A stretch of DNA of 64,000 bases, taken from the NCBI GenBank assembly GCA_003194525.1, contig NBIV01000003.1:124001-188000 (forward strand), written 5' to 3'. Below, piece after piece: positions 8,922 through 20,074 of this stretch. This DNA comes from Gracilariopsis chorda (lineage: Eukaryota > Rhodophyta > Florideophyceae > Gracilariales > Gracilariaceae). The stretch's first letter is position 1, and each line of letters starts with the position of its first letter. The position numbers and the translations under genes were made by a program. The notes beneath the pieces were generated by a model. That model did not search any database. It was not told where the DNA came from and was given only the letters and a program-made list of their open reading frames with translations.

Positions 8922-9470
8922 TGTAAGAGATGACAGCGGGAGTCTTTCGTTTCAATAGAAGTCAGTTAACAAAGTATGATACTCTCGTCTCAATACAATT
9001 CAGTGTACAAAATATGAGGCTGCCTCTCTTCTCTGCTAGTTTGGAGAGAGAGCTCCTCTTAAGTACTATGTCAGAGTTCACTGTCGAATGGACGTGAACT
9101 CTTGAATTTGAATTGGTGGTCGTGGTTTCCAATGAACGGGATTGAAGTATTCTATTGCTCTAAACGGGTCTGTACGGGAAAAGAAAACACATGGTACACG
9201 GAATGTTAGAATTGTTAGAGAAGGCAGTGCAAAGTAAATATTGGCGTGTATAGCTTGTGCTGTGTTTTGCCTCAGAAAGAGGAATACGGTTTCGATTTGT
9301 TTAATCCAGACTCACAATCGGATACGCAACCTCTCTTTGCGCCAGACTCATGAGAAGAGCGTGATACTAAACTAAGTTAAGCAAAATATTTAAGCAAAGA
9401 CGATAATGATACCGGTTGCAGTTCTTTGAAGCTTCATAACGAAAGCGACAGTGTGCTGAAGAGACAAGGG
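8922..9470 (-). repeat. Probable 5' LTR and leader of the minus-strand gypsy element
   Basis: The region upstream of gag and the primer site begins (plus strand) with TGTAAGAGATGA and has no coding capacity. The right end is uncertain because the partner LTR is missing: the 3' side of this element was lost near 850. The boundary is therefore an estimate. Confidence 0.45.
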
Positions 9471-10058
9471 CTATTTACAAGGAGACAGTGGGTGACGTGT
9501 TTTGCATGGAGAAGCCAAGATGAAGGTATTGTAGCTTGGTTCCGGCCGCGTTTCGAACCATAATACCTGAGATATGCCAATGACCATCTTTTGGGGAGCT
9601 CTTTTGAGGTTTTGGCATCATCGTTAAAAGAAATGAGTATAGACCCTCATATTGCAACACATATTGAGGGAAAACGGAAGCTCTGATCGGCTTAGCCTTC
9701 ATTGACCAATACACAAACTTTGTCATGATATGAGCCAACATTTCCCGTCGGGTACCAATTTGCCCTCTTCAGGAAGGTAGCTTACACGTTTTATTAAAAT
9801 TTACAGTGAGTCGTATGAATAACGTACCACCAATGGCTGGCGCGGACTTTTGAAAATTGAAGAAGGCCTGGTATTATCTGTCTTCCATTATCCTACATCC
9901 ACCTGCAGATAGAAGACAATGGGGAGTTTATGCAGTTGCAACTTCGTGAGGAGGTGAGTAAAATTACCTTACACGTCTTAAAGCTGGGAATACTGTAAAA
10001 TGATTTAGTGAAGCTGCTTAGTTTTGGATACTTAAAAGTGCGGTAATGGTGAAACCGC
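9471..10058. other. Intergenic, no gene recognised
   Basis: Contains one minus-strand open stretch (9475-9741) with no recognisable motif and otherwise AT-rich sequence. It may hold the left end of the Harbinger element that follows, but I could not identify a terminal inverted repeat. Confidence 0.4.
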
Positions 10059-11086
10059 GTGAGTAGCAATTACAGTGAATCTCGCGCTCACATGCTCTAC
10101 AAGTTTTGTTCCAACTACGTCCATATGGCTGATAATGCACCACCAACACATTCAGAAGCGATAACAGTTCATCTTCCACCAGAACCATATCGGTCTAAAA
10201 CCCTCACGAAGCCATCGATGCCCACGTTAACTTCTTCATTTTCCAAAGCCTCCAAACCACGATGCACATTTTCAAAAGAAAATGAATTGGTAATCGTACA
10301 AAAAGTAGTGGCAGTAAAAGCACATATAGCACCAAATTTAGAAACGAGGGAACGATTTGAAATAGTTGCGGCCAAAGTAAATGCAGGCAAACGCGTCAAA
10401 CACGCCATAAAATGGAAACCTGTGCAGGACAGATACAAACAATTACAAGAACGTTACAATAAGAATAAAGTTATAGAATCAAGAAATAATTGGACTTGGA
10501 GGTTAAGTGGGAGAGTGAGAAGAAATGCCTCGTATGATGAAGGAGGCTCGTGATGACTTGGCTATATGTAAAAAAGAGAAGGAACGAAAGAAGGTGGAGC
10601 TAGATGAGAAGAAGAAATGACTTGCTGCTATCATACGACAGCGTGCTAAATTGCAGAAAGACGCCAAAAAATAGCGATGGAGGTAGAAACGTCGATGACG
10701 AGCGCTCGTTGAAGAAAAAAAAGCGGAACGTGTCCCTTGCATCTTTTTCGCTCGAGGAAGAGGCTTCCTGGTTTACAGCAGCAATGAAGCGGGGATACTC
10801 CAGACGTTTGGCTTTAGAGGAGGAGAACCTGAAACTAGAGAGAAAACGATTTGAAGCATCACAGAAGAAAAATGTTTTAGACATAGAAAAGTGTTTACGA
10901 GAAAGGCGTCAAGAACAGCAGCTAGAATTCGCAAAGTTCCATCTCATGATGGATTTCATAAGAGAAATAAAGAATGCTGATAATGCGGCGACCATTTATC
11001 CTAGCACATCTGCACTGCCGCAAACATCACCGTCAGTTTCCGTGGACCGCAACCCCTTTGGGAAGAATGAATCTTGTAAGTTGTAG
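10059..11086 (+). pseudogene. Myb/SANT-like protein of a Harbinger element
   Basis: Two open frames, 10059-10553 and 10604-11086, that read as one broken gene. The first has a Myb/trihelix-like domain: FSKENELVIVQKVVAVKAHI, then ERFEIVAAKVNAG and WKPVQDRYKQLQERYNK. The second is a charged coiled coil (EEENLKLERKRFEASQKK, RERRQEQQLEFAKFHLMM), the usual C-terminus of such proteins. PIF/Harbinger elements encode a Myb-like partner that helps the transposase bind DNA. The convergent transposase remnant at 11290-12350 supports this. The break at 10553-10604 is a frameshift with stops. Confidence 0.7.
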
Positions 11087-11289
11087 TCTAGTACTGATGA
11101 GCTGCGTCACGCCACTCATCAAATTGGTGCGCTTCGTTGCTGTTTTTCGAGGCCAGGTAGGCCTGTAAGGATGCAGGTGTACAATCAAAGTACTACGATA
11201 CTTGATTCATGTAGAAGCAATTGAGCAGATTAATAAGTATAAATGGGCTAAGATAAAGAGAACCAACAGAAGCCTGCAAGAATCTCAGT

Positions 11290-12350
11290 TTGCGACGAAA
11301 ATTTGTAACGATCTAGTACAACTTTACTTCTTTGAACATCCACTCTACTCTTATGCGTCCGGTAGCCATCTCCAAATTTCAATCGTTGTGATCATCTGTC
11401 AATTCCGACTCTTGAACGGGATCTTGTAGACATTTTCTCTCATTGCATCCGCTATCTCCATATATGCAGTACTGCTTTTCGTCTATCATCAGTGTAAATT
11501 CCAGCTGTTAGTCCATATCTGACCTAATGTTTAGAGTCCAGACATGTCCACGGCCTTGCACAGGGCCAGATGCATGCATGATGATACCATCCGGCGTAGT
11601 CACAGCTTGAATGTTCAACGCATGTGACCTTCTGTGCTCATTTAAAATTAGATTTTCTAACCCATCGTCGCTTGGTCTAGCAATCTTTAGCACAGTTTTA
11701 TCTATGAGCCAAATGCAGTTCTCTAAGACCTCTGTTTTCTCCTGTACTGAATGTGCCCACCGTTCTGCATTATATGCGATATAAATGTGATGCAAAAAAC
11801 CAGTTAAAAACTTAGCAGTCATCGAGAATAGTGTCTACAGCTTCGTAGAATATCTCACTCAATTTGGACGCATGTTTCCGAAAAAATACTTCAAGATCCG
11901 CCCATCGATATGGCAAAAAGCATCCAACTTAAATTACACAAGTCGTTAAGATATTAGTCGTTTGGTGTCTGTTGCGCTCAGTTGCGTACTCCATTGCACT
12001 GCTTACTTCTGATGTGTGAGGTTTAGAACCTCTGCTTTTAGAGATTTGAAGTGTGACAGACAATCTTGATCTATCGAACTACTAAATACGGTTTGAAAAG
12101 TAGTAAAGGAGATTATTTGGTTTCGCAAGTAGGCTCTGTAAACTTTGTTGTAGAAGCACTTAAAATGATTGTACGAATGAAATAAGTACATAAAAGGAAT
12201 TGTAAACGTATGTTGACGGCATCTTATGAGTGTCTTCGTTATAGTTCTGTACTGTATTTTGCGAGAGTTTGACCGTTTCTTTGTGTGGTTGGCAAGGGAG
12301 CACTTGAAATGCATGTCTAGTCTCGTGCTTTCTCGAGATGGGAGAGACAC
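11290..12350 (-). pseudogene. PIF/Harbinger transposase remnant (DDE_Tnp_4 type)
   Basis: Minus-strand remains of a DDE transposase. Going 5' to 3': RWADLEVFFRKHASKLSEIF near 11920 (the pre-catalytic block of Harbinger transposases, in another frame), then at 11822-11508 WLIDKTVLKIARP with the first catalytic Asp, EHRRSHALNIQAVTTPDGII and GPVQGRGHVWTL, and beyond 11508 YCIYGDSGCN with the second Asp. The last Glu is probably in the TTIEIW stretch near 11390. Stops and at least two frameshifts are present. Together with the convergent Myb-like gene at 10059-11086 it forms one decayed Harbinger element; no inverted repeats were found. Confidence 0.78.
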
Positions 12351-12539
12351 GCGGGAAGCTTCCCAAACGTAACGCTATACTGTATAAGCTGAATATTGCA
12401 CGGCGTAAGATTGTTTGAGCCGATTCTCGTTACAGAATTCTTTACCATGAATTTAGTGAAGAAATAACGAAGTGCTACAAAATCTTTGTTTGCGTAAATT
12501 CACTAATCTCAACACCCCACTCTTAATGATTTACACATG

Positions 12540-13008
12540 TATGAGGGGGGTGTTGTTGACTGACGGGAGTCGTTGCGCCACAAATTCGCTTTGCACGCCC
12601 CCATTTGCGCATGCAAATCGCCCATTTGGCGCAACGCCTCCCTTCCATTTAAAAAATTCAGCAGCAACAGGAGCAGCAAAGCTTCCTGCTTACTGGCTGG
12701 CACTCCCATAATGACTGCAGTGCCACCCAGTTACACAAAGCAACGTGTCACGCTTTCTCATCATTGGCTGGCACTGCAGTCAATTTAGGCACCTAAACAC
12801 AAACCCCTACGGCTCCACATACTCTCGGCGCCGCGGCGCCCCGTGGTTCTACGAGCGCTATTGCGAGCGCAAGCGAGCAAAGTGCTCGGAGAGCCTCCGA
12901 ACGCCACGAAATACGCAAAGCTACAAAACCAACGCGGCGCGCAGCGCCGCCCGCGGCCGAAAGCCGTTTCCACTTGTATCTCCATTATAAGTATTGGTTC
13001 CTCTATGA
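12540..13008 (+). repeat. Helitron-flanking module, copy 1
   Basis: First of two tandem near-identical units with a 464-bp period. Each holds an inverted pair (GGAGTCGTTGCGCCA ... TGGCGCAACGCCTCC) about 70 bp apart, a CAG-rich stretch, a GGCTGGCACT/CAGTGCC inverted element, a GCGAGCGCAAGCGAGC hairpin, and the GCGGCCGAAAGCCG tail. The same module follows the Helitron at 20075-20510 in the same orientation, and inverted copies lie at 39240-39720 and 42380-44350. Confidence 0.85.
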
Positions 13009-13470
13009 GGGGGCTGTTCTTGATTGGATGGAGGCGTTGTGCCACAAAATCCTCTTGCACGCCCCCGTTTGCGCATGCAAATCGCCCATTTGGCGCAACG
13101 CCTCCCTTCCATTTAAAAAATTCAGGAGCAGCAGCAGCAGCAAAGCTTCCTGCTCACTGGCTGGCACTCCCATAATGACTGCAGTGCCACCCAGTTACAC
13201 AAAACAACGTGTCACGCTTTCTCATCATTGGCTGGCACTGCAGTCAATTTAGGCACCGAAACACAAACCCCTACGGCTCCACATACTCTCGGCGCCGCGG
13301 CGCCCCGTGGTTCTACGAGCGCTATTGCGAGCGCAAGCGAGCAAAGTGCTCGGAGAGCCTCCGAACGCTACTAAATACACAAAGCTACATAAACAACGTG
13401 GCGCACAGCGCCGCTCACGGCCGAAGGCCGTTTCCACTTGTCTCTCCATTATATAGATTTACAATCGTAT
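13009..13470 (+). repeat. Helitron-flanking module, copy 2
   Basis: Tandem duplicate of 12540-13008, differing by scattered substitutions (for example GGAGGCGTTGTGCCA for the first arm). It ends with the same GGCCGAAGGCCG tail at about 13425-13440. Confidence 0.85.
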
Positions 13471-13710
13471 GAGCACCTACATCTTGATTGAACGGAGGCG
13501 TTGCGCCAATAAACACCCCCGCACGCCCTCTTCAGCGCATGCATAAACCTCCTTTGGCGCAACGCCTCCCTGCCATTCAAAAAATTCACCAGCAGCAGCA
13601 GCAGCAGCATCAAAGCTCACACGTCATTGGCTCCTGCTGCATCTTGACTGCCGCTGCTCCTCAGTGGCTGGCACTACAGTAAATTGCTGGAGTGCCAGCC
13701 AGTCTGCAGT
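13471..13710 (+). repeat. Helitron-flanking module, partial copy 3
   Basis: Contains the inverted arms GGAGGCGTTGCGCCA (from 13493) and TTTGGCGCAACGCCTCC, a run of CAG repeats near 13590-13610 and a near-perfect palindrome TGGCTGGCACT ... AGTGCCAGCCA at 13668-13705. It is more diverged than copies 1 and 2 and lacks the distal half. Confidence 0.75.
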
Positions 13711-13737
13711 ACCTGGCTTGCACGACACGTGGCTGCC

Positions 13738-13803
13738 TTTTTGCACTGCGCCAGTGCAGCAGAATGCACAGAGCATATATACTGCACCGGCGCAGTGCAA
13801 AAA
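13738..13803. repeat. Large inverted repeat with central TATA-like sequence
   Basis: Arms of 22 bp (13738-13759 and 13782-13803) pair at 21 of 22 positions around a 22-bp centre containing CATATATA. It lies just upstream of the Helitron leader. It could be a cruciform-forming element or a promoter-proximal hairpin. Confidence 0.8.
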
Positions 13804-13954
13804 GCATCTCGCTTGCTGACCCTAACCACTTTTTTGCATCCCATTCAGGCTTGGCCAATAGCGCAGTGTCGTAACCTTTTGCTACTTTGGGCACTGTTTG
13901 CTGGCCTGGGACCTAGGCAAGGCCGAGCTCGTGTGCAGGTCGCCACAATAGTAA

Positions 13955-14462
13955 CCCACTAAGTACCACGGATCTGGGAAAGGTCAGGTGCTCCTCTGTG
14001 GTATACTGGTCGTTTGACGGCGATCAGGAACTCTGAGGGTTTACCGGACCTAATACCAGCTTGCTGTGCAGGGTCCGGGGCGGCCGCCGTGTCGTACCTC
14101 TTGGGGCCGGAAAGCACACTTCGGTGTGTGAGTAAAGGCAGACCAATCCTTACAACCGGACGCGGGTTAAACATCAAACGGCTTGAAAACCGGCTGGGCA
14201 CACTCCGCCCGTCATAATCCAACAGGAGTTTGTCGAGAGTCCCTGTGCTGCGCACGACTGCATCGGGTAAATATAAGCCTTGCAGCAATTTGTTTTTTTA
14301 ATTGCTGCATGCGACTAGGCCCGGTGGGTGCAAAGCAACAAACTGCAACCAGTTTTTTCACTTTCAACTTTGTGTTTTATTGGGAATTATTCTAGAACTC
14401 TGGCAAATTTTTTAACGGTTTAAAAACATAGAATTGTTTTTTCTTTTCTTTGGTAAATTGAA
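13955..14462 (+). other. Conserved Helitron 5' leader
   Basis: Non-coding stretch between the module array and the first ORF. It is shared with the inverted relative (about 41880-42240 on the minus strand): both have CACTCCGCCCGTC, the GAGTCCCTGTGCTGCGCACG block and the AGAAACTGGTAG/ACTGGTCGTTTGACG region. Conservation in two copies outside coding sequence suggests a promoter or terminal cis signal. The true 5' end of the Helitron (TC) was not located. Confidence 0.6.
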
Positions 14463-15434
14463 ATGACGAGAGGAGGGCGACGTCTGAACTCTGGTGGCAT
14501 CCGATCTAACTCGGGAGGTGCCAGAGACAATTCTGGAGGTGCCAGGTTGAACGCAGGCGGTTCAAGGCAAAACGCTGGTGGTCGTCGCGTCGGCAGTGGT
14601 GGAGCACGGGCAGGAGCTGGAAGACCCCGAAGAGAACCAGCTCCTCCATCTCCAGATGAGTTGGGAGTAAATGAGAGCGGAGCACACGTTCAAGGACCTA
14701 TTGTTCCAGTGGTTGAAGAAGACGAAATTACTCCTGCACCTACTTCGGTTGCAGCAGCAGTTAGCACAAGCGGCGCTGGAGCCAGTGGGTCCGTTGCCAT
14801 AGGTCAACCCACTTCGTGCCCAATTCCTGGGTTTCTGGAGTTTGTGAGAGGATTTCCAAGTCACATTCCACCGCCTCCGATGCCTCCCCCTCTCCCACCG
14901 ATGCCTGCAGAACAGATGCCGGTTGCGATGGAAGTGGAAGAGAATGAGATCATCCCTGCTCCTTCACAGCCACCGCTGTCACCACCGCCGCCACAGCAGC
15001 CTGCTCTGCCACAAGCTGAACAAGAGGAAGAACAGATGCCAGTCCCGATGGAAATGGAAGAGGATGAGATCACCCCGGCTCCCTCACAACCGCAGCCGCA
15101 GCCTGCGCTGCCACAAGCTGAACAGGAAGAACAACAGATGTCCATTCCGATGGAGGTGGACGCGGATGAGATCGCACCGGCTCCCTCATACCAGCCACAG
15201 CATCAGCCACAGCAACAGCTTGATACGACGGTCATGCACTGTGCTGGTCGTCCTGATCGAGGACTCTATCGCGTGTACTATGCGTGGGATTCCGTGGCAG
15301 CTCAGGCGAGGAATGATCCGGCCATCCTTGCAAGCGTGCCGGAGTTTGAGACGCTTCCCACTGCAGGTCAAAGGCGATGCGGAAGATGCGGCGAACACTC
15401 ACACACGCTCTCCTCCTGCCCGTACGCGGAATGA
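14463..15434 (+). CDS. RGG-repeat and zinc-knuckle N-terminal part of the Helitron protein
   Basis: 323 residues from ATG 14463. Residues 1-55 are Arg/Gly/Ser/Asn repeats of the form GGARxNSGG or GGxRxNAGG, resembling RNA- or DNA-binding RGG boxes. Residues 60-250 are Pro-, Gln- and Glu-rich with three imperfect repeats of the form PMEMEEDEITPAPSQP. The C-terminus has a zinc knuckle, C-G-R-C-G-E-H-S-H-T-L-S-S-C (C-x2-C-x4-H-x4-C). The TGA stop at 15432-15434 is TGG in the related inverted copy (near 40665), and the frame continues past it with Cys-rich CFCC and VCCG motifs like those before a Helitron Rep domain. I therefore read this as the N-terminus of one Rep-helicase polyprotein, cut by a nonsense mutation. 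Confidence 0.72.
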   Translation: MTRGGRRLNSGGIRSNSGGARDNSGGARLNAGGSRQNAGGRRVGSGGARAGAGRPRREPAPPSPDELGVNESGAHVQGPIVPVVEEDEITPAPTSVAAAVSTSGAGASGSVAIGQPTSCPIPGFLEFVRGFPSHIPPPPMPPPLPPMPAEQMPVAMEVEENEIIPAPSQPPLSPPPPQQPALPQAEQEEEQMPVPMEMEEDEITPAPSQPQPQPALPQAEQEEQQMSIPMEVDADEIAPAPSYQPQHQPQQQLDTTVMHCAGRPDRGLYRVYYAWDSVAAQARNDPAILASVPEFETLPTAGQRRCGRCGEHSHTLSSCPYAE

Positions 15435-17895
15435 ACATTGAAAACTCATGGCTTCAAGTGTTTTTGTTGTGTTTTGCTTGGCAAAGTGGTCACTGGAGTG
15501 TGCTGTGGAATGAAAAAGAATGTGAGGATGGGGTATCACGTTCCGCAAAAGGCATAGCAGTGAGCTGGTTTGCAGTCTTTATACCATGAGAGCCCTTCAA
15601 AGCCATTTACTCAACTTTAAAACGCTCTTTGCGACGACGAAAGCGTTCATGGACATGTCGTATGTTACGGGAGGCGGTGCCTCCTTTCTAAGACTTGAGG
15701 GCAACGCAGCTCTCGCTCTGCCAACGCAGAACCAGAACAACACGCGCCACAGCTTTCTGTGGGGTATCGGTCCATCTTATTGGGATCCATCTCACTGTGC
15801 GCGTGCCAATTTGCGTGCGTTCATTCAAGAACTCAACTTACGAGACATCGTACCCACGTTTTATGATGTGATGCAGCCCAAGCCAGACACGGTGCGCGAG
15901 CGGTGCCTATCCATGCTCATCACGCAAAAACAACAACAAAATGCAGAGGACACCGTTGATATCAGCATGCAGGCAGCAAAAGAGGGAGTACTCGTACGTG
16001 GATACGAAGGAACCTGAAGTGTCACAGTCAGTGCTCCTCATGCGGGTGCTGGCCCTCTCCCTGAAGATGTTCCCGGTGGGGGGCCAACCATGATGAGAAC
16101 GCTCGTGGTTGATATGACTGGCCTGTACCGAGTGGAGTCTCAAGTACCGCGCTTTTTAGAAGGAACCATAACCGAAGAGCACACTGCAGTGACGACTGGG
16201 GCTGGTGCTGGAGCAGGGGCGATTGCGAATGCCGCAAACAATGGGCATGTGTGGTACCGACTTCTAAAACCGGCATCCAAACTTGCGGGGAAGGGCACTT
16301 TCCCTCTTCTCTACCCGTACGGTGATCTTCACGAACCGTTTGCCATCGGCCTATTTCTGGATGCAAGGAACTCCACATAGCAAATCTCAGGTCTTATTGT
16401 CAACGAGTGGAAGCTCCGAAAGCCCACCTGAGCTCAATACGCGAAGCGACGTCTGTACTCAGACAACCTCCTCCTAAACAGTGGACCGTTGATGCCAATG
16501 TGGATGCTCTGCACGCACATAAACATTGAGGACATGCAACTACGTTTCCTGGAGAGAGAACAACAGGCACGTATTGCATAAGAGCAAGAGATCCAGCAAC
16601 CACAACAGCAAACAGGTCATGGGTCCCCATCCCAGTTCGCAAAATGGGACGCATATTTCTGCCAGGTGACTCGGTCAACTCAGCAGCGTACTGGAAGAAC
16701 AAGCGCATGGATGTACAGGCGATCGTAGCGCGAAGAGGACAGCCTTTTTTGTTCATTACAATCACCATGAACATCTGGCGAGAATACATCCAGTGCCTTG
16801 GGATGGACACCACTCATCGTGGCGCATTTACGGCACAGAGTAACCGCCCTCGACCGTTTGACTGACCGGATCTGATTGAAAGGCTGTACAAACAGTACGC
16901 AAACGATTTCATGAAGGAACTGGAGAAGAACTCGGAGCATATGTTTGGAATGAAGTGCCTGGATCTTGCATCAAAGCTCGAGTTTCAAGAGCGCAACGTG
17001 CATCATCACCACATGCTCGTATGGCTCGAAGGAAGCTTGATTGAAGACGTTGGTGTGATCGACGAGCTCATTCGTGCAGAACTTTCCCTTCTCGGTGAAG
17101 ACGGCGCGTTGCGTGCCCTCAATCGTTCCATGCACAGGCACCGCCACCCCCCCCCCCCCCTATTGCCGGAATCGCGCTGGGCGGTGCAAGTTTGGATACG
17201 ACGGCAACATGATTGTGCCGGAGACGTACATTGAAGAAGGCACGAATCGCGTGGTCTACCGCAGAAGAAGGCAACATGACCTCAAGATTGTGCCGTACAA
17301 CTCAACTCTGACCAAGAAGTACCGCTCTCATATCAACGTAAAACGCACGCAAGGAGGGGGCGCAGTGGCTTATCTGACAAAGTACGCGTTTAAGCAACCC
17401 AAAGCTGAGGAGGTGGTGCTCAGTGTGAGTGGTGCTAATGAGACAGGCACACAGAACGAGCAGCAACAAAAGCCGCAGGCGCAGAGCGACATATGTGCAT
17501 ACATGCGAGCACGTGTGGTGGGTGCTGTCCATGCAGCTTGGATAATTTTCGAGTTTCGACGTGTTCACATCGTACCAAAAGTAGAGCGACTGGCCATTCA
17601 GTTGGAAGGAGAGCGAACATTTCTGCTGAGAGGTCCAAACCAGCTTCTTTCTGCATGGCAGCCGTCTATACTGGAGAGATATTTTGCAAGGCCCGAAGCA
17701 TATGCGAGCCTCGACTACCTTTCGTACTTTGAAAAAGTTCGATTGTATCGCACGTTTCCAGCCCGCGTGCTTAACCAATACGACGGAGACAGCATTCAGG
17801 TGCCCACAGACGACTGCGATCCGCCTATGTACGTAGTAGAGCGCACGGAAGACGAGCAGTGCGTCGCAAGGATCAGAGTTGTTTCACCGTCGTAA
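15435..17895 (+). pseudogene. Helitron Rep (rolling-circle replication initiator), broken
   Basis: Helitron_like_N and Rep segments in successive broken frames. 15586-16017 has LRLEGNAALALPTQNQNNTR, matching the region before Rep; 16090-16380 has TFPLLYPYGD; 16644-16865 has MGRIFLPGDSVNSAAYWKNK and PFLFITITMN; 16911-17234 has EFQERNVHHHHMLVWLEG, the HUH metal-binding motif; 17074-17895 has CKFGYDGN, YNSTLTKKYRSHINVKRTQG and AYLTKYAFK, the region with the catalytic Tyr residues. Stops occur at 16017, 16380 and 16863-16865, and a frameshift lies at a run of 14 C (17147-17160). Catalytic motifs survive but the gene cannot make a full protein as read. Confidence 0.88.
17147..17160 (+). repeat. 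C14 homopolymer at a Rep frameshift
   Basis: A run of 14 C residues separates the frame holding the HUH motif (16911-17234) from the frame holding the CKFGYDGN and Tyr motifs (17074-17895). One or two bases of length change would alter the frame; either replication slippage or a sequencing length error is possible. Confidence 0.85.
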
Positions 17896-18351
17896 ATTGA
17901 GCTTTTTGCTCTGGGCTTGCTTCTCATGAATCACGGCTCAAGCTCTTATGAAGAAGCAAGGACTTTCAACTAACAGCAATATGGAAAGTATCGTAAAACT
18001 GCGATTGTAAGCGGGCTGCTCGTGGAAGGAACCGAGTTTGATATTGCATTTCAAGAAGCAGTGCAGATCTACAGCACGCCTTCCGAGCTACGACGTGTGG
18101 TTGTCACACTAAACCAAGAAGGCGCAGACCCAGAAAAAATGGCCTTCGAAAACTGGGAGGCGCCATGTAGCGACATACATACAGGAGATGAGCAGCAACG
18201 AGAGCAAGAAATGTATCAACGTGTGGTGGGGATCTCAGACCGGCACGGTGGATGACTGCTTCGCGATCAGAGCTTCTGCTCCCAACAACTACAGCAGAAT
18301 CATGCAGCATTGACTGAGGCGAATTGAGCTACAACAACTCGAGACGGGCGA

Positions 18352-19760
18352 GTGGTGCGCAATTCGTCAACTTTGCAGTCAAGTTACGCCACTGTAAACC
18401 CTCGCCAAAGACAATTCATTGGCACATTCATTGCCGCATTGCAACAACGACAGGCGCTGCAGGAGCGAACAAGCACTTCTGGAAACGTGTTCTTTGTGCA
18501 AGGATCCGCAGAAACCGGAAAGACATACGTGGTCAACCTCCTTCGTGATATCGTTGAGTCGGAAGGAATGCTCGCCGAAATGACTGCTACAACAGGCATT
18601 GCAGCTTCGTTGTACGAAGGTGGCCACACTTTACATAACCTGCTCGGAATGGGTGTAGCTGATAGGGACAGCATAAGCAGCACTACAGCGACTCTGTGAA
18701 AGTAATGTCCCCGATCTCAACGTGCAGAACTGCTACGCAAAATACAACTGCTTATCTTGGATGAGGCTTCCATGCTCTCACGAAAGCTCTTCGAACTCAT
18801 GGATGCGTTGCTCAAAGATTTTCACTGCAGTGGAATGAAAAACCGGCCTCCATTTGCGGGCTTGACCATCGTTCTATCCGGTGACTACTCCCAGCTGCTT
18901 CCAGTGGTGCCGCAGGTGTACATGGAGGCCGAGCCAAGTGAAAATGGGAGACGAGTGTACACAAAAATTCTCAGCAAATTGCCGTGGAAGAGTGATCTGT
19001 GGATATTGTGCTCGGTTCAAGTGCTGTACCTCACCAAACAAGTACCCCAAGTCGATGACCCGCATTTGCGTCGCTGTTACGTTCCATTGCCCGCAACAAA
19101 ATATCCAACAACGCTCCACTACCACTCAGATCTACTGGTGGCATGCGAACCGCATACCAATTCCTGTGGAAGTGGCTCACAACACGACGAAAGGAGGATG
19201 TGGATCTCAGCAAAATGCTCATTGCCTCCACAAACCAGTTGGTCGATGAACATAATGCGGCAGCGCTAGTTCTGTTTCCTGGCGAGCGCTTCACTTTTTC
19301 GTCAGTGACAACCGTGCAACCTGATCTTGGACAGAACCCAGAGTCTAAATTCGCCAGTATAATCGTCCCTGAGCTTGCATATCAGTATGCCCCTACTGGA
19401 GTACCGCCTCATAAACTGGACTTGAAGATCGGTGTGCCAATTTTGGTAATTTGGAACGTGCTGCATCCCGCTTTGGCCAACGGAACACTGTTTTTAGTGG
19501 TGCGTGTCGATCAATTTACGATGCAGGTGGCTCGATTCGACGGAAACGGACAGGTTCTAGAACGAAAGGTCCTGCATTGTATCGACTTCGAGTTGTCTTT
19601 CGCAGATACTCGCATGACTCGAATGCAGTTCCCCATTCGTCTCGCGGTTGCAGCTACTGTTCACGAAGGACAGGGAAAGACCTTGGATGGCTTGGATGTG
19701 GATGTGCGATCCAACTTCTTCTGCGCCGGTCAGTTTTATGTCGCATTGTCGTGCATTTGA
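18352..19760 (+). pseudogene. Helitron PIF1-type helicase domain, broken
   Basis: Superfamily 1B helicase domain of the Helitron. 18352-18699: PRQRQFIG, then Walker A as GSAETGKTY (the usual G-T/G before GKT is E-T here), and TTGIAASLYEGGHTLHNLLG. 18757-19269: LDEASMLSRKLFELMD (Walker B) and GDYSQLLPVVP (motif III). 19143-19760: STNQLVDEHNAAAL, GVPPHKLDLKIGVPILVIWN, then QFPIRLAVAATVHEGQGKTLDG and GQFYVALS (motifs V and VI). The three segments are in different frames, with a TGA at 18697-18699 and overlap between 19143 and 19269. The domain is followed directly by the tail and flanking module. 17896-18351 is a linker with no identified motif. Confidence 0.9.
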
Positions 19761-20074
19761 GGGAACGACCATTCGCTGCTCCTGCATGACGCACAGCTTA
19801 CATCCAAGAATGCGCACACAATGTATCCCATGCTTGTTGCCATCGCCAATCCAATGCTGCCTGAAGCCATTCAATTCTGCATCTCTTTACAACCATAATC
19901 AAATTTCTTGCGTTCTTCATTCATTGAATTAAACTACTTGCTGTTCTGCTTTTGCGTTCTCCACACTTTTTTTATTCTCACCGCTCTCTATCACTCCTCC
20001 ACTGTGGCACGCAGCGCCGCCCTGGCCAAAAGCCACTTCTTCTTGTCTCTCCACTATAAGTATTTGCTCATGTA
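19761..20074 (+). repeat. Helitron 3' untranslated tail
   Basis: Follows the helicase stop. It is shared with 600-790 (direct) and 39735-39895 (inverted), including the GAATTAAAnnnCTTGCT block, a pyrimidine-rich part and the GGCCAAAAGCC/CTTGTCTCTCCACTATAAG end. Confidence 0.75.

Noticed and set aside
11088-11125. Hammerhead-like CTGATGAG
   Set aside because: No GAAAC partner or closing stems within reach.
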